The position numbers and the translations under genes were made by a program. Shown in pieces: positions 16,207 through 25,210 of a stretch of DNA of 59,870 nt. Under the pieces are notes generated by a model. That model was not told where the DNA came from, searched no databases, and saw only the letters and a program-made list of their open reading frames with translations. The first letter of the stretch is position 1. Each line of letters opens with the position of its first letter. The stretch is from Prevotella sp. GTDB lineage: Bacteria > Bacteroidota > Bacteroidia > Bacteroidales > Bacteroidaceae. Where the stretch lies: the NCBI GenBank assembly GCA_017474515.1, contig JAFVHN010000049.1, positions 1 through 59,870 of the forward strand, in the 5' to 3' direction.

Positions 16207-17163
16207 TTATTTTGAGAGAATCTTGCGCACCGTGCCGTCGGCCATCTTTACGAGATTGATGCCGCGCACCGTGCCGCTAAGGCGCTGGCCCGAAAGATTG
16301 TAGCTGGCGGATTGTGCGGCCGTGGATGCCGCAACGGGCCGGATGGCCGTGGGCGTGTCGTAGGTGAACTCGTAGAGGGTGGTGATGCCGTCGTCTTCGG
16401 TGAATGTCATTTTTGTCACGTTGCCCTCGGCGTCCTGCTCATAATCTACGGTGGTGAAGAAGGTTGGGCCTCCCGATTGCTTCGACGTTATCAGCACTGG
16501 CAACAACGCCGTGCGCTTGCCACGAAGAATGGCCGTGCCCAGTCCGAAATGGGTATCTATCAGCTTGATGCCGCTGGCCATGATGGGGTTGAGGAAGATG
16601 TTCGAAGGCGGATTGACCACGCTGCCGTAGGCGTAGGTGACGGTCATCGACCGCCTGCCGACGTTCAGTTCCTGCTTTGTGATGTTGTCGCCGTCCCATT
16701 CGGTGTTGAATGTTCCGTTGTAGGTCTTGCTCTCCGTTTTCAGCAACACGTCGGCGCCGGTGAGCCTTGCCTCCCCGTCGTAGGTGTAGTCCATGGTCAG
16801 GTCGATGAGCATGTCCTCAAAATAGCCGTGGTAGTCGTCGGTGGCGATGAGTTGGCCGTCGGTGTGCGACAACATTCTGTAGGCATCCTCTTCCGAAGCC
16901 GCCTCAGTGGGCTGCGTGAGGATGGTGCCGGCCGCGGCGTCGTGCACCAGTTCCAATGTGCGCGTGGCGCCGTCGCTGTAGGTGGTAATCATGTTCACAA
17001 TGTCGCCCTGCTCGTTATAAACCAGGGAGGTGGTGTAGGGCAGTTCGCCATTTTCGGTCACCGTCATGGTGGCCATCCGCTTGTCCTGTGCCGCTGTGGT
17101 GCCGCACACGGTGAGCAGTAACAAGCTCATAGTCACTGCCTTCGCCGATTTCTTTACTTTCAT
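16207..17163 (-). CDS. Secreted DUF4595-like protein with Prevotella-type C-terminal tail
   Basis: 318 residues from the ATG at 17163, which directly gives a signal peptide (MKVKKSAKAVTMSLLLLTVC, cleavage near TTAAQ). The longer in-frame start would cross the promoter. The mature part is rich in short beta-strands such as TYDGEARLTGADVLLKTESK, WDGDNITKQELNVG and EGNVTKMTFTEDDG. These recall the D-G-N-I/V-T-K repeats of DUF4595/YD-like secreted proteins of Bacteroidota. The C-terminus (ASYNLSGQRLSGTVRGINLV ... KILSK) is a variant of the tail seen on four other proteins of the window. Function is unknown. It is divergent from the GH3 gene. Confidence 0.85.
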   Translation of the reverse strand: MKVKKSAKAVTMSLLLLTVCGTTAAQDKRMATMTVTENGELPYTTSLVYNEQGDIVNMITTYSDGATRTLELVHDAAAGTILTQPTEAASEEDAYRMLSHTDGQLIATDDYHGYFEDMLIDLTMDYTYDGEARLTGADVLLKTESKTYNGTFNTEWDGDNITKQELNVGRRSMTVTYAYGSVVNPPSNIFLNPIMASGIKLIDTHFGLGTAILRGKRTALLPVLITSKQSGGPTFFTTVDYEQDAEGNVTKMTFTEDDGITTLYEFTYDTPTAIRPVAASTAAQSASYNLSGQRLSGTVRGINLVKMADGTVRKILSK

Positions 17164-17200
17164 TTTCTTAAAATATAAAATACAACTTAAAAATCGTTGG

Positions 17201-17208
17201 CAAAAGTA
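17201..17208 (-). promoter_or_regulatory. Promoter -7 element for the DUF4595-like gene
   Basis: Minus-strand TACTTTTG with TTG 20 bp further upstream (17231-17229), a canonical Bacteroidota arrangement. It is divergent from the GH3 promoter. Confidence 0.75.
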
Positions 17209-17270
17209 CACTATTTCTGCCAATTGTGCAAGTTTTGGTGCAGAAAGGTTGAAAATTAAAATTTAATGTG

Positions 17271-17278
17271 TATCTTTG
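17271..17278 (+). promoter_or_regulatory. Promoter -7 element for the GH3 gene
   Basis: TATCTTTG with TTG at 17249-17251, spacer 19 bp. The start codon is about 33 bp downstream. Confidence 0.8.
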
Positions 17279-17311
17279 CACCATAATATAAACCTATAAG
17301 ACTGGAAGAAA

Positions 17312-19651
17312 ATGAAAAAAGCTACACAACTCATGATGGTGGCCACGGTTGCCGCCACCAGTGCTTCGGCTCAGCTGAAGCTGACACCCCAGAACATTGA
17401 CCGCGTGGTAAAGGAGATGACCCTTGAGGAAAAGGCCACCCTCCTGGTGGGCTACACCACCAGTGAGACCTATTCCGGCATTCCCTCCAACCCCGACCCC
17501 AACGCCAAGGAAATGGTGCTGGGTGCCGCCGGCAACACTGCTCCCATCGCCCGCCTGGGCATTCCGCAGACGGTGCTCACCGACGGCCCGGCCGGCGTGC
17601 GCATCTCGGCCAAGCGGCCCGGCGACACCAATACTTATTATTGCACGGGATTCCCCATCGGCACCTTGCTCGCCTCGACGTGGAACACACCGCTGGTGCA
17701 GCGCGTGGGCGAAGCCATCGGCAACGAGACGCTGGAATATGGCTGCGACGTGCTGCTGGGACCGGGCATGAACATCATGCGCTCGCCACTCTGCGGCCGC
17801 AACTTCGAGTATTATTCCGAAGACCCCTTTCTCACAGGATACATCGCCGCGGCCATGGTAAACGGAATTCAGAGCCAGGGCGTGGGCGTGAGTGCCAAGC
17901 ACTTTGCCGGCAATAACCAAGAGTCGAACCGACTCTACAACAACAGCGTGGTGTCGCAACGGGCATTGCGCGAAATCTATCTCAAGGGCTTTGAAATCAT
18001 GGTGAGGAAAAGCGACCCCTGGACCATTATGAGCTCCTACAACTACCTGAACGGTCCGTGGACGCAGGAAAACTACGAACTGCTCACTACCATCCTGCGC
18101 GACGAATGGGGATTTAAGGGCATCGTGATGACCGACTGGACCAACACGCGCCACACCGACCGCCAGGTGGCTGCCGGCAACGACCTCATGGAACCCGGCA
18201 ACGGCCGGCAGGTGCAGGACATCATCAACGGCGTGAAAAACGGCACCATCAAGCAGGCCGATGTGGACCGCAACGTGCGCCGCGTGCTGCAATATATCGT
18301 AAAGACGCCGCATTTCAGGGGTTATCCGTTCAGCAACAAGCCCGACATTGCCGCCCATGCCCGCCTTACCCGCGAAACTGCTCCCGAGGGCATGGTGCTG
18401 CTGAAGAACGAGCCGTTGGCCGGCGCGGCATCAGCGAAGCCCGTGCTGCCCCTCGACCCCGCCATCAAGCGCGTGGCACTTTTCGGCATCACCTCTTATA
18501 AGTTCTATGCCGGAGGCACTGGGTCGGGCGACGTCAACAAGCCCTACGTGGTGGACCTCTGCCAGGGACTGGGCAATGCCGGCCTGCAGGTGGACGACAC
18601 GCTGACCGCAGTCTTCACCAAGTACAACGAATATGGCAAGGTGGAGGTGGAAGCCGAAATGGGGCACCTTTCCACCAACTGGTTCTTCCCCCGTCCGCGT
18701 CTTCGCGAACCGCAGCTGGGACCCAAGACCTATCAATTTGCAGCCAAGAACAACGACATGGCCATTGTCACCATCGGCCGCAGCAGCGGTGAGGGCGGCG
18801 ACCGCGCATGGAGCGACTTCAACGTGAACGCCGACGAGGTGGAATTGCTGAAAAACACCGTGCAGGCCTTCCACCGCGTGGGCAAGCCCGTGGTGGTCAT
18901 CCTCAACGTGGGTGGAGTGGTGGAAACAGAGTCGTGGAGCCACCTGGCCGACGCCATCCTGCTGGCATGGCAGCCCGGCATGGAGGGCGGAAACTCCGTG
19001 GCCGACGTACTGACGGGCAAGACCTATCCTTCAGGGCGACTGCCGGTCACGTTCCCCTGCTCGCTCGAAGACGTGCCTTCCACGAAGAATTTCCCGAAGA
19101 ACTACACTTACTGGGACGACATGGAACTGAACGACGCGCAGAAAGCCCAGTGGCCCTGCATCAACGAAACCTCCTACGAGGAGGGCATCAACGTGGGCTA
19201 CCGCTATTTCCTCACCAACCATAAGGCCGTGAGCTTCCCCTTCGGTTTCGGACTGGGCTACACCACCTTCGCCTACAGCCAGGCCAAGGTTGCCAAGAAA
19301 GGCAAGGAATATGTGGCCACGGTGACCGTGAAAAACACCGGCGACAGGGCCGGAAAGGAAGTTGTGCAGCTCTATGTGGCAGCACCCAGGGGAACGCTGG
19401 AGAAACCCGCCTGCGAACTGAGGGCGTTTGCCAAGACGCGAGAACTGAACCCCGGCGAGAGCCAGACGCTGCAGATGACGTTCACCGGCTACGACCTGGC
19501 CTCCTACGACGAAAGCCAGCAGGCATGGGTGACCGACGGCGGCGACTATGAGGCGCGCTTCTCGGCAAGTGCCGAGGACTGCCGACAAAGCGTCAGTTTC
19601 AAGGTGAAGGCCGAGAAGGTGAAAGCCCACGACGTCATGCGCAAACCATGA
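17312..19651 (+). CDS. Glycoside hydrolase family 3 (beta-glucosidase-like), secreted
   Basis: 779 residues with a signal peptide (MKKATQLMMVATVAATSASA). The layout is that of a complete GH3 enzyme: N-terminal TIM barrel with TDGPAGVRIS, GPGMNIMRSPLCGRNFEYYS, SAKHFAGNNQESNR and FKGIVMTDWTNT (the Asp of M-T-D-W near residue 274 is the expected nucleophile); a middle alpha/beta sandwich (VVILNVGGVVETESW, LPVTFP); and a C-terminal fibronectin-III-like domain (about 650-760, VTVKNTGDRAGKEVVQLYVA). It would release sugars from the non-reducing ends of beta-glucosides or xylosides in the periplasm or outside. The substrate cannot be told from sequence. It has its own promoter and no polysaccharide-utilisation (SusCD) genes next to it. 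Confidence 0.95.
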   Translation: MKKATQLMMVATVAATSASAQLKLTPQNIDRVVKEMTLEEKATLLVGYTTSETYSGIPSNPDPNAKEMVLGAAGNTAPIARLGIPQTVLTDGPAGVRISAKRPGDTNTYYCTGFPIGTLLASTWNTPLVQRVGEAIGNETLEYGCDVLLGPGMNIMRSPLCGRNFEYYSEDPFLTGYIAAAMVNGIQSQGVGVSAKHFAGNNQESNRLYNNSVVSQRALREIYLKGFEIMVRKSDPWTIMSSYNYLNGPWTQENYELLTTILRDEWGFKGIVMTDWTNTRHTDRQVAAGNDLMEPGNGRQVQDIINGVKNGTIKQADVDRNVRRVLQYIVKTPHFRGYPFSNKPDIAAHARLTRETAPEGMVLLKNEPLAGAASAKPVLPLDPAIKRVALFGITSYKFYAGGTGSGDVNKPYVVDLCQGLGNAGLQVDDTLTAVFTKYNEYGKVEVEAEMGHLSTNWFFPRPRLREPQLGPKTYQFAAKNNDMAIVTIGRSSGEGGDRAWSDFNVNADEVELLKNTVQAFHRVGKPVVVILNVGGVVETESWSHLADAILLAWQPGMEGGNSVADVLTGKTYPSGRLPVTFPCSLEDVPSTKNFPKNYTYWDDMELNDAQKAQWPCINETSYEEGINVGYRYFLTNHKAVSFPFGFGLGYTTFAYSQAKVAKKGKEYVATVTVKNTGDRAGKEVVQLYVAAPRGTLEKPACELRAFAKTRELNPGESQTLQMTFTGYDLASYDESQQAWVTDGGDYEARFSASAEDCRQSVSFKVKAEKVKAHDVMRKP

Positions 19652-19700
19652 CAAAAAGCGGTTTTTCGCCAAAAACGTGCGAAATGTAATTCTTTCTTCG

Positions 19701-19708
19701 TACCTTTG
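19701..19708 (+). promoter_or_regulatory. Promoter -7 element for the outer-membrane protein gene
   Basis: TACCTTTG about 38 bp upstream of the start at 19744. Confidence 0.75.
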
Positions 19709-19743
19709 CAGCCACTTCAATAAAAGGTAACAAAAATCAGAGC

Positions 19744-20520
19744 ATGATGAAAAAGTTTTTTAGGACAATGGGCCTCGCCATGTTGATGGCGGCCTTGTGC
19801 CCGGCAGCTGTTGCTGCACAGGATGACGTGGAAGCCGATGTTCAGCTGGACCTTACGAGCAAGAACCTGTGGCGCGGACAAGACTATGGCGGACCGGCCC
19901 TGCAGCCACGCATGGAAGTGCGCTGGCAGGGACTGTATGTAAACGCCGAGGGTGCCACCACCTTCGACCGCGACGACACCAGCCGCATGGGCCTGCAACT
20001 GGGCTACCGCGCACCCTTCGGGCTGAACGTCGGCGTGGGCACACAATGGACCAGCGGCATCGACCCGCTCAACCGCTTCCTCTTCTTCGACGAGAAGGAA
20101 ACCGGCCACCGCTTTGAGGCCAACCTCGGCTACACCCACCGCCTGTTCTCCTTGCAGGCTTACACCATCTTCGGCGGCAACGACTTCAAGGAGGAGGGCG
20201 ACCGCGCCTTCTCCACCTACGTAGAGCTGCAGGTGCCCTTCCGCCTCGGCGGACTGGACTGGACGGCCACGGCAGCCATCACGCCCATGGAGTCGGGCTC
20301 CTGGCGCGAGACAGTGGTTTACGACGGAAGCACCGAACGCCTCAAGCAGTATCTCTATGGCGACGGCTTCACTTGTGTGCAGGCCTGCCTCAGGGCCACC
20401 AAGAACCTGAACCTGAACGGCTTCTGCCTGCCCGTCTATGTGGAACTGAACACCAACCCCTACGCCGAGAAGGCTTCTCTCATGGCCGGCATCTCGCTGC
20501 GCCCTTTCAGTAAAAAATAA
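19744..20520 (+). CDS. Small outer-membrane beta-barrel protein
   Basis: 258 residues (an ATG one codon later is an alternative start) with a signal peptide ending about CPAAVAAQ. The mature part has the LTSKNLWRGQDYGGPALQP block near residue 40. An S-x-x-L/Y-W-R-G motif of this kind occurs at the start of several small Bacteroidota porin-like proteins and of Proteobacterial TorF-like channels. It is followed by alternating strands such as MGLQLGYRAPFGLNVGVG and HRFEANLGYTHRLFSLQAYT, and it ends in a strand (ASLMAGISLRPFSKK). The substrate is unknown. It lies 78 bp upstream of mfd but has no obvious functional link to it. Confidence 0.8.
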   Translation: MMKKFFRTMGLAMLMAALCPAAVAAQDDVEADVQLDLTSKNLWRGQDYGGPALQPRMEVRWQGLYVNAEGATTFDRDDTSRMGLQLGYRAPFGLNVGVGTQWTSGIDPLNRFLFFDEKETGHRFEANLGYTHRLFSLQAYTIFGGNDFKEEGDRAFSTYVELQVPFRLGGLDWTATAAITPMESGSWRETVVYDGSTERLKQYLYGDGFTCVQACLRATKNLNLNGFCLPVYVELNTNPYAEKASLMAGISLRPFSKK

Positions 20521-20598
20521 TCATCCGGCAATAAAAAGCCGCACAACAGGGACATGGACGCAACCTTGCACAGGCCGCCCATGTCCCCTTTCACAATA

Positions 20599-23500
20599 AT
20601 GACGATAGAGGACTTTTTGCTGCTCTACGGCCAAAGCCCGCAGGTGGAGGCATTGACAAGTTTGATGGCCGACACCACCGTGGCCAGTGCCAACCTGAAG
20701 GGATTAGTGGGCTCGTCAACGCCCATGCTCTTTGCCGCAGCTCTTAAAAGAAAGGGTGAGAAAGGCGTGCTGCCACCCGTTCTTTTTATTCTTAACGATG
20801 CCGAAGAGGCCGGTTATTTCTACAACGACCTGGTGCAGATGTTGGGACAACACGCCGTGTTTTTCTTCCCCTCAAGTTACAAACGTTCCGTGAAATACGG
20901 GCAGAAGGATGCCTCGAGCGAGATTCTGCGCACCGAGGTCCTGGGCCGGCTCGCCGGACTGGGACAAAAGGCCGCGCAAAGCATCTTCGTGGTGACGCAC
21001 CCCGAGGCCGTGGCCGAGCTGGTGGTGTCGAAAAAGAAGCTCGACGAGCAGTCGCTGCGCCTCAAGGTGGGCGACGTTCAGGACATCACGCTGTTGCAGA
21101 AGCAGCTCCGCACGCTGGGATTCCGAATGGTTGACTACGTCTATGAGCCCGGACAGTTCGCCGTGAGGGGAAGCATTGTCGATGTATTCTCCTTCAGCTC
21201 GGAATATCCTTTCCGCCTCGACTTCTTCGGTGACGAGGTTGACAGCATACGCACCTTCGAGGTGCTCACACAGTTGTCGAAGGAAAAGCGGCAGGAGGTG
21301 GAAATCATTCCCGAACTGGCCGACACCACCGAGCGGGTGCCTTTCCTCAACTTCCTGCCCGCCAATGCCGTCATTGCCGCCAAGAACGTGGAGCTGGTGC
21401 GGCAACGGGTGGAAAAAACCTTCGACGACGGTTTCTCGGCGCAGGCCCTCACCGAAATGACCGAGGGAATGACCGAAATGGAGCGCCGCGACACCCTTCG
21501 CGACCTCCAGTCGGACCGCCTCTTCGTAGGGAAAAGCCAGTTCGACGCCCTGCTCACACAATTCCGCCTCATGGAGTTCGGCGTGCAGCCTTCCCTCCAG
21601 CCGCAGGCCACCCTGGCCTTCCGCACGGAAATGCAACCCCTCTTCCACAAGAACTTCGAACTGCTGGCCCAGACCCTTCACGACTATCAGTCGCGCGGAT
21701 ACCGCCTCTACATGCTCGCCGACTCGAAGAAGCAGCAGGAGCGACTGCGCGACATCTTCGACAACCTCTCGGAAGACATCATAATGCAGCCCGTGGACAA
21801 GACCGTCCACGAGGGATTTGTTGACAACGCCCTGAAGCTCTGCATCTTCACCGACCACCAGATTTTCGACCGATTCCACAAGTACAGCCTGCGCTCCGAC
21901 ACCGCACGCTCCGGAAAAATGGCGCTCACCATGAAAGAGCTGCAGGAACTGGAGGTGGGCGACTTTGTGGTCCACGTGGACCTGGGCATCGGGAAATTTG
22001 CAGGACTCGTCAGGGTGCCCATCCCGCGGCCCGTCAATCAAAACCGCCTTCAGCGCAACCTGCCGGAAGATGCCTACCAGGAGGTCATCAGGATTGTATA
22101 TGCCAACAACGACAAGGTGGACGTGAGCATCCACTCGCTCTACAAGATTTCCAAATACAAACGCAAGGACAGCGATGCCCCGCCGCGCCTCTCCACCATC
22201 GGCACCGGAGCCTGGGAACGCCTGAAGGAGCGCGCCAAGAAGCGCATCAAGGACATTGCCCGCGACCTCATCAAACTCTATGCCGCACGCCGGCGCCAGA
22301 AAGGCTTCGCCTACAGCCCCGACGGGTACATGCAACACGAGCTGGAGGCCAGCTTCATGTATGAGGACACCCCCGACCAGCTGAAGGCCACCAACGACGT
22401 AAAGGCCGACATGGAAAGCAACCGGCCCATGGACCGCCTCGTTTGCGGCGACGTGGGATTCGGGAAAACCGAGGTGGCCATACGCGCCGCATTCAAAGCA
22501 GCCTGCGACGGAAAGCAGGTGGCTGTCATGGTGCCCACCACGGTGCTCGCATACCAGCACTACCAGACCTTCCGCGAAAGGCTGAAGGACATGCCCGTCA
22601 CCATCGACTACCTGTCGAGGGCCAGAAGCGCCAAGCAGGTGAAGGAGGTGCTACAGAACCTGAAAGACGGGAAAATAGACATCATCATCGGAACCCACAA
22701 ACTCATTGGGAAGACCGTCGTCTTCCGCGACCTGGGACTGCTCATCATCGACGAGGAGCAGAAGTTCGGCGTCGCCGTAAAGGAGAAACTGCGGCAGATG
22801 AAGGTCAACGTAGATACCCTCACCATGACGGCAACGCCCATTCCGCGAACCCTGCAGTTCTCGCTCATGGGGGCACGCGACATGAGCGTCATCAAGACGC
22901 CGCCGCCCAACCGCTACCCCATACAGACCGAAATCCACACCTTCGGAAGCGACGTCATTGCCGACGCCATTAACTTCGAGATGAGCCGAAACGGGCAGGT
23001 GTTCTTCGTCAGCAACCGCATTTCCAGCCTGACAGAGCTCCACAGGCTCATCCTCAAGCACGTGCCCGACGCCAGGGTGGCCATAGGCCACGGGCAGATG
23101 AAGCCCGAGGAGCTGGAGAAAATCATCATGGGATTCATCAACTACGACTACGACGTGCTCCTCTCGACCACCATCGTGGAGAACGGCGTGGACATTCCCA
23201 ACGCCAACACCATCATCATCAACGATGCCCACCGCTTCGGGCTGAGCGACCTGCACCAGATGCGCGGGCGCGTGGGGCGAAGCAACCGCAAGGCATTCTG
23301 CTACCTGCTGGCACCCCCTTTGTCGGCACTCAACCACGAGGCGCAGAAACGCCTCGAGGCACTCGAGACCTTCTCAGAGCTGGGCAGCGGATTCAACCTC
23401 TCCATGCAGGACCTCGACATACGAGGGGCCGGAAACCTGCTCGGCGCCGAGCAGAGCGGATTCATGGAGGACCTGGGCTACGAAACCTATCAGAAAATAC

Positions 23501-24096
23501 TCAACCAGGCCGTCACCGAGCTGAAAAACGACGAGTTCGCGCAGCTCTACGGCACCGAAACGCCCAATCGCCAGAACGCCCACCCGGCCAGACGCAACGC
23601 CGTGCAATCGCTCATCGACCAGACCGACTTCGTGGACGACTGCGCCGTGGAAAGTGACCTCGAAATCTATTTCCCCGACCTCTATGTGCCCACCAGCAGC
23701 GAGCGCATGCTCCTCTACCGCGAACTGGAAACCATCAAGAACGACCGCGACCTGGAAGCCTATAAACAGCGGCTCCGCGACCGATTCGGAGAAATACCCT
23801 ACGAGGGCGAGGAACTCCTCCAGGTGGTGCCCCTGCGGAGGATGGGAAAGCAGCTGGGATGCGTGAAAATAATGCTCAAGCAGGGGCAGATGGCACTCTT
23901 CTTCGTGGAAAACCCCGACAGCCCCTACTACCAGAGCCGCGCATTCGGACGAATCATCGACTACCTCTCCCTGCACCCCCGCGATTGCAACCTGCGCGAG
24001 GTGAACGGCAAGCGAAGCATGGTTGTCAGGAACGTCAACACCGTGGCCGGCGCCGTAGCCATCATGCGCGAGATATTACAGGAAAAAGGAAAATAG
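20599..24096 (+). CDS. mfd: Transcription-repair coupling factor
   Basis: 1165 residues. It removes RNA polymerase stalled at DNA lesions and recruits UvrA. The start at 20599 (MTIEDFLLLYGQSPQ) matches Bacteroidota Mfd N-termini; an earlier in-frame ATG at 20554 adds 15 residues without family support. Domains: UvrB-like N-terminal module, RNA-polymerase-interacting domain with LEVGDFVVHVDLGIGKFAGL (about 450-470), helicase core with Walker A GDVGFGKTEVAIRA (about 615) and the DEEQ box in IIDEEQKFGV (about 716), TATPIPRTL, the relay region MRGRVGRSNRKAFCY (about 890-905), and a C-terminal TRCF domain. Housekeeping gene, full length and intact. Confidence 0.98.
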   Translation: MTIEDFLLLYGQSPQVEALTSLMADTTVASANLKGLVGSSTPMLFAAALKRKGEKGVLPPVLFILNDAEEAGYFYNDLVQMLGQHAVFFFPSSYKRSVKYGQKDASSEILRTEVLGRLAGLGQKAAQSIFVVTHPEAVAELVVSKKKLDEQSLRLKVGDVQDITLLQKQLRTLGFRMVDYVYEPGQFAVRGSIVDVFSFSSEYPFRLDFFGDEVDSIRTFEVLTQLSKEKRQEVEIIPELADTTERVPFLNFLPANAVIAAKNVELVRQRVEKTFDDGFSAQALTEMTEGMTEMERRDTLRDLQSDRLFVGKSQFDALLTQFRLMEFGVQPSLQPQATLAFRTEMQPLFHKNFELLAQTLHDYQSRGYRLYMLADSKKQQERLRDIFDNLSEDIIMQPVDKTVHEGFVDNALKLCIFTDHQIFDRFHKYSLRSDTARSGKMALTMKELQELEVGDFVVHVDLGIGKFAGLVRVPIPRPVNQNRLQRNLPEDAYQEVIRIVYANNDKVDVSIHSLYKISKYKRKDSDAPPRLSTIGTGAWERLKERAKKRIKDIARDLIKLYAARRRQKGFAYSPDGYMQHELEASFMYEDTPDQLKATNDVKADMESNRPMDRLVCGDVGFGKTEVAIRAAFKAACDGKQVAVMVPTTVLAYQHYQTFRERLKDMPVTIDYLSRARSAKQVKEVLQNLKDGKIDIIIGTHKLIGKTVVFRDLGLLIIDEEQKFGVAVKEKLRQMKVNVDTLTMTATPIPRTLQFSLMGARDMSVIKTPPPNRYPIQTEIHTFGSDVIADAINFEMSRNGQVFFVSNRISSLTELHRLILKHVPDARVAIGHGQMKPEELEKIIMGFINYDYDVLLSTTIVENGVDIPNANTIIINDAHRFGLSDLHQMRGRVGRSNRKAFCYLLAPPLSALNHEAQKRLEALETFSELGSGFNLSMQDLDIRGAGNLLGAEQSGFMEDLGYETYQKILNQAVTELKNDEFAQLYGTETPNRQNAHPARRNAVQSLIDQTDFVDDCAVESDLEIYFPDLYVPTSSERMLLYRELETIKNDRDLEAYKQRLRDRFGEIPYEGEELLQVVPLRRMGKQLGCVKIMLKQGQMALFFVENPDSPYYQSRAFGRIIDYLSLHPRDCNLREVNGKRSMVVRNVNTVAGAVAIMREILQEKGK

Positions 24097-24180
24097 AAAC
24101 GGGGAGGGATGAGTTTTGAGTCATGAATTATGAAAGAATTTTGGCCGAAAAAAGGTGGATAGCTACAGGGTGAAAAATTT

Positions 24181-24383
24181 TGAAAAATCTTGACAAAATT
24201 GTCCGTTTTTCACCGTTTTTATAAGTCGCTGAATATCAAAGGCTTGCAAATCACCCCAAGTTTGACCGCAAATTTCGGGGAGAAATCTTCAAAATTTCAC
24301 TTCTCAATCTTCAAGATCTCTCCCCAAAATTTGCGGTCAAACTATTTTGGGCACCGAAAAATCCATGAAAAATCTTGACAAAA
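24181..24383 (-). repeat. 205-bp intergenic hairpin element, copy C
   Basis: Minus orientation, flanked by TGAAAAATCTTGACAAAA at 24181-24198 and 24366-24383. The central hairpin at 24261-24341 has arms TTTGACCGCAAATTT / AAATTTGCGGTCAAA. It starts 84 bp after the mfd stop. Confidence 0.85.
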
Positions 24384-24395
24384 TTTCAAGCGGCG

Positions 24396-24930
24396 AATTT
24401 TAGGAGCCGACACTTTAGGAGCCGACGCTTTAGGAGCCGACGCTTCCAAGCGTCGGACTAACTTTGAAATCTTGCTTGGCTGAAATTATAGTTACTCCGA
24501 CTTTAGGAGCCGACGCTTCCAAGCGTCGGACTAACTTTGAAATCTTGCTCGGCTGGATATAGTTACTCCGACGCTCGGAGGCGTCGGCTCCTAAAGCATC
24601 CATTCAGGTGAATTTGCAAATTCGGCAGTTCACCCCGACTGTAGGGACATACTTCATGTATGTCCGCCCGCCGAAGCCCATCGTCGCGTTGTTCACCCCG
24701 TGTGTAGGGACATACTTCATGTATGTCCGCCCGCCGCATCATGCCAGTTCTTCGGACATACATAAAGTATGTCCCTACAATGCAAGAACCCACTCAGTAG
24801 GAGCCGATGCTATAGGAGCCGACGCTTCCAAGCGTCGGAGTAACTTTGAAATCTTGTTCGGCTGGATATAGTTACTCCGACGCTCGGAGGCGTCGGCTCC
24901 TAAAGCGTCGGCTCCTACAGCGTCCATTCA
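24396..24930. repeat. Array of CCGACGCTT palindromic repeats
   Basis: At least five hairpins of the form GCCGACGCTTCCAAGCGTCGG joined by TTAGGAG and AGTTACTCCGA words (about 24396-24460, 24501-24537, 24560-24598, 24800-24845, 24874-24930). Some are separated by the copied segment TAACTTTGAAATCTTG. A second array lies at 28150-28470 and single copies at 31550-31580 and 31805-31835. No gene is seen in 24097-25210. Confidence 0.8.
24644..24786. repeat. GGGACATAC hairpin repeats nested in the palindrome array
   Basis: Two direct copies of a unit beginning GTAGGGACATACTTCATGTA and continuing TGTCCGCCCGCCG, followed by an inverted copy (GGACATACATAAAGTATGTC). This is the same family as 7032-7115. 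Confidence 0.75.
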
Positions 24931-25153
24931 GGTGCCTTTGCAATTTCAGCAGAACGGGCAAGAACTATCGTCTAAACTCCTAAACTCCTAAACTCCTCCC
25001 ATTCATGTGCCTTTGCAATTTCAGCAGAACAGGCAAGAACTATCGTCTAAACTCCTAAACTCCTAAACTCCCAAACTCCTCCCGTTCAAACAAATTTTCC
25101 AACGAAACGCCACATTTTTCCACCTTTTTCTATGCTATATAAAATAAATATTG

Positions 25154-25161
25154 TATATTTG
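25154..25161 (+). promoter_or_regulatory. Promoter -7 element for LRR gene 1
   Basis: TATATTTG in an AT-rich stretch about 50 bp upstream of the start. The same promoter sequence is found before LRR gene 2. Confidence 0.7.
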
Positions 25162-25210
25162 CAAGCGATAACTATACAAAAATGTCAAACATTATAAAAT
25201 TCAAACAATC

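Noticed and set aside
20872-22560. Long minus-strand open frame (562 codons) opposite mfd
   Set aside because: It lies wholly antisense to a well-conserved mfd coding region; its composition (Val/His/Leu-rich, no domain) is that of a GC-driven shadow frame.
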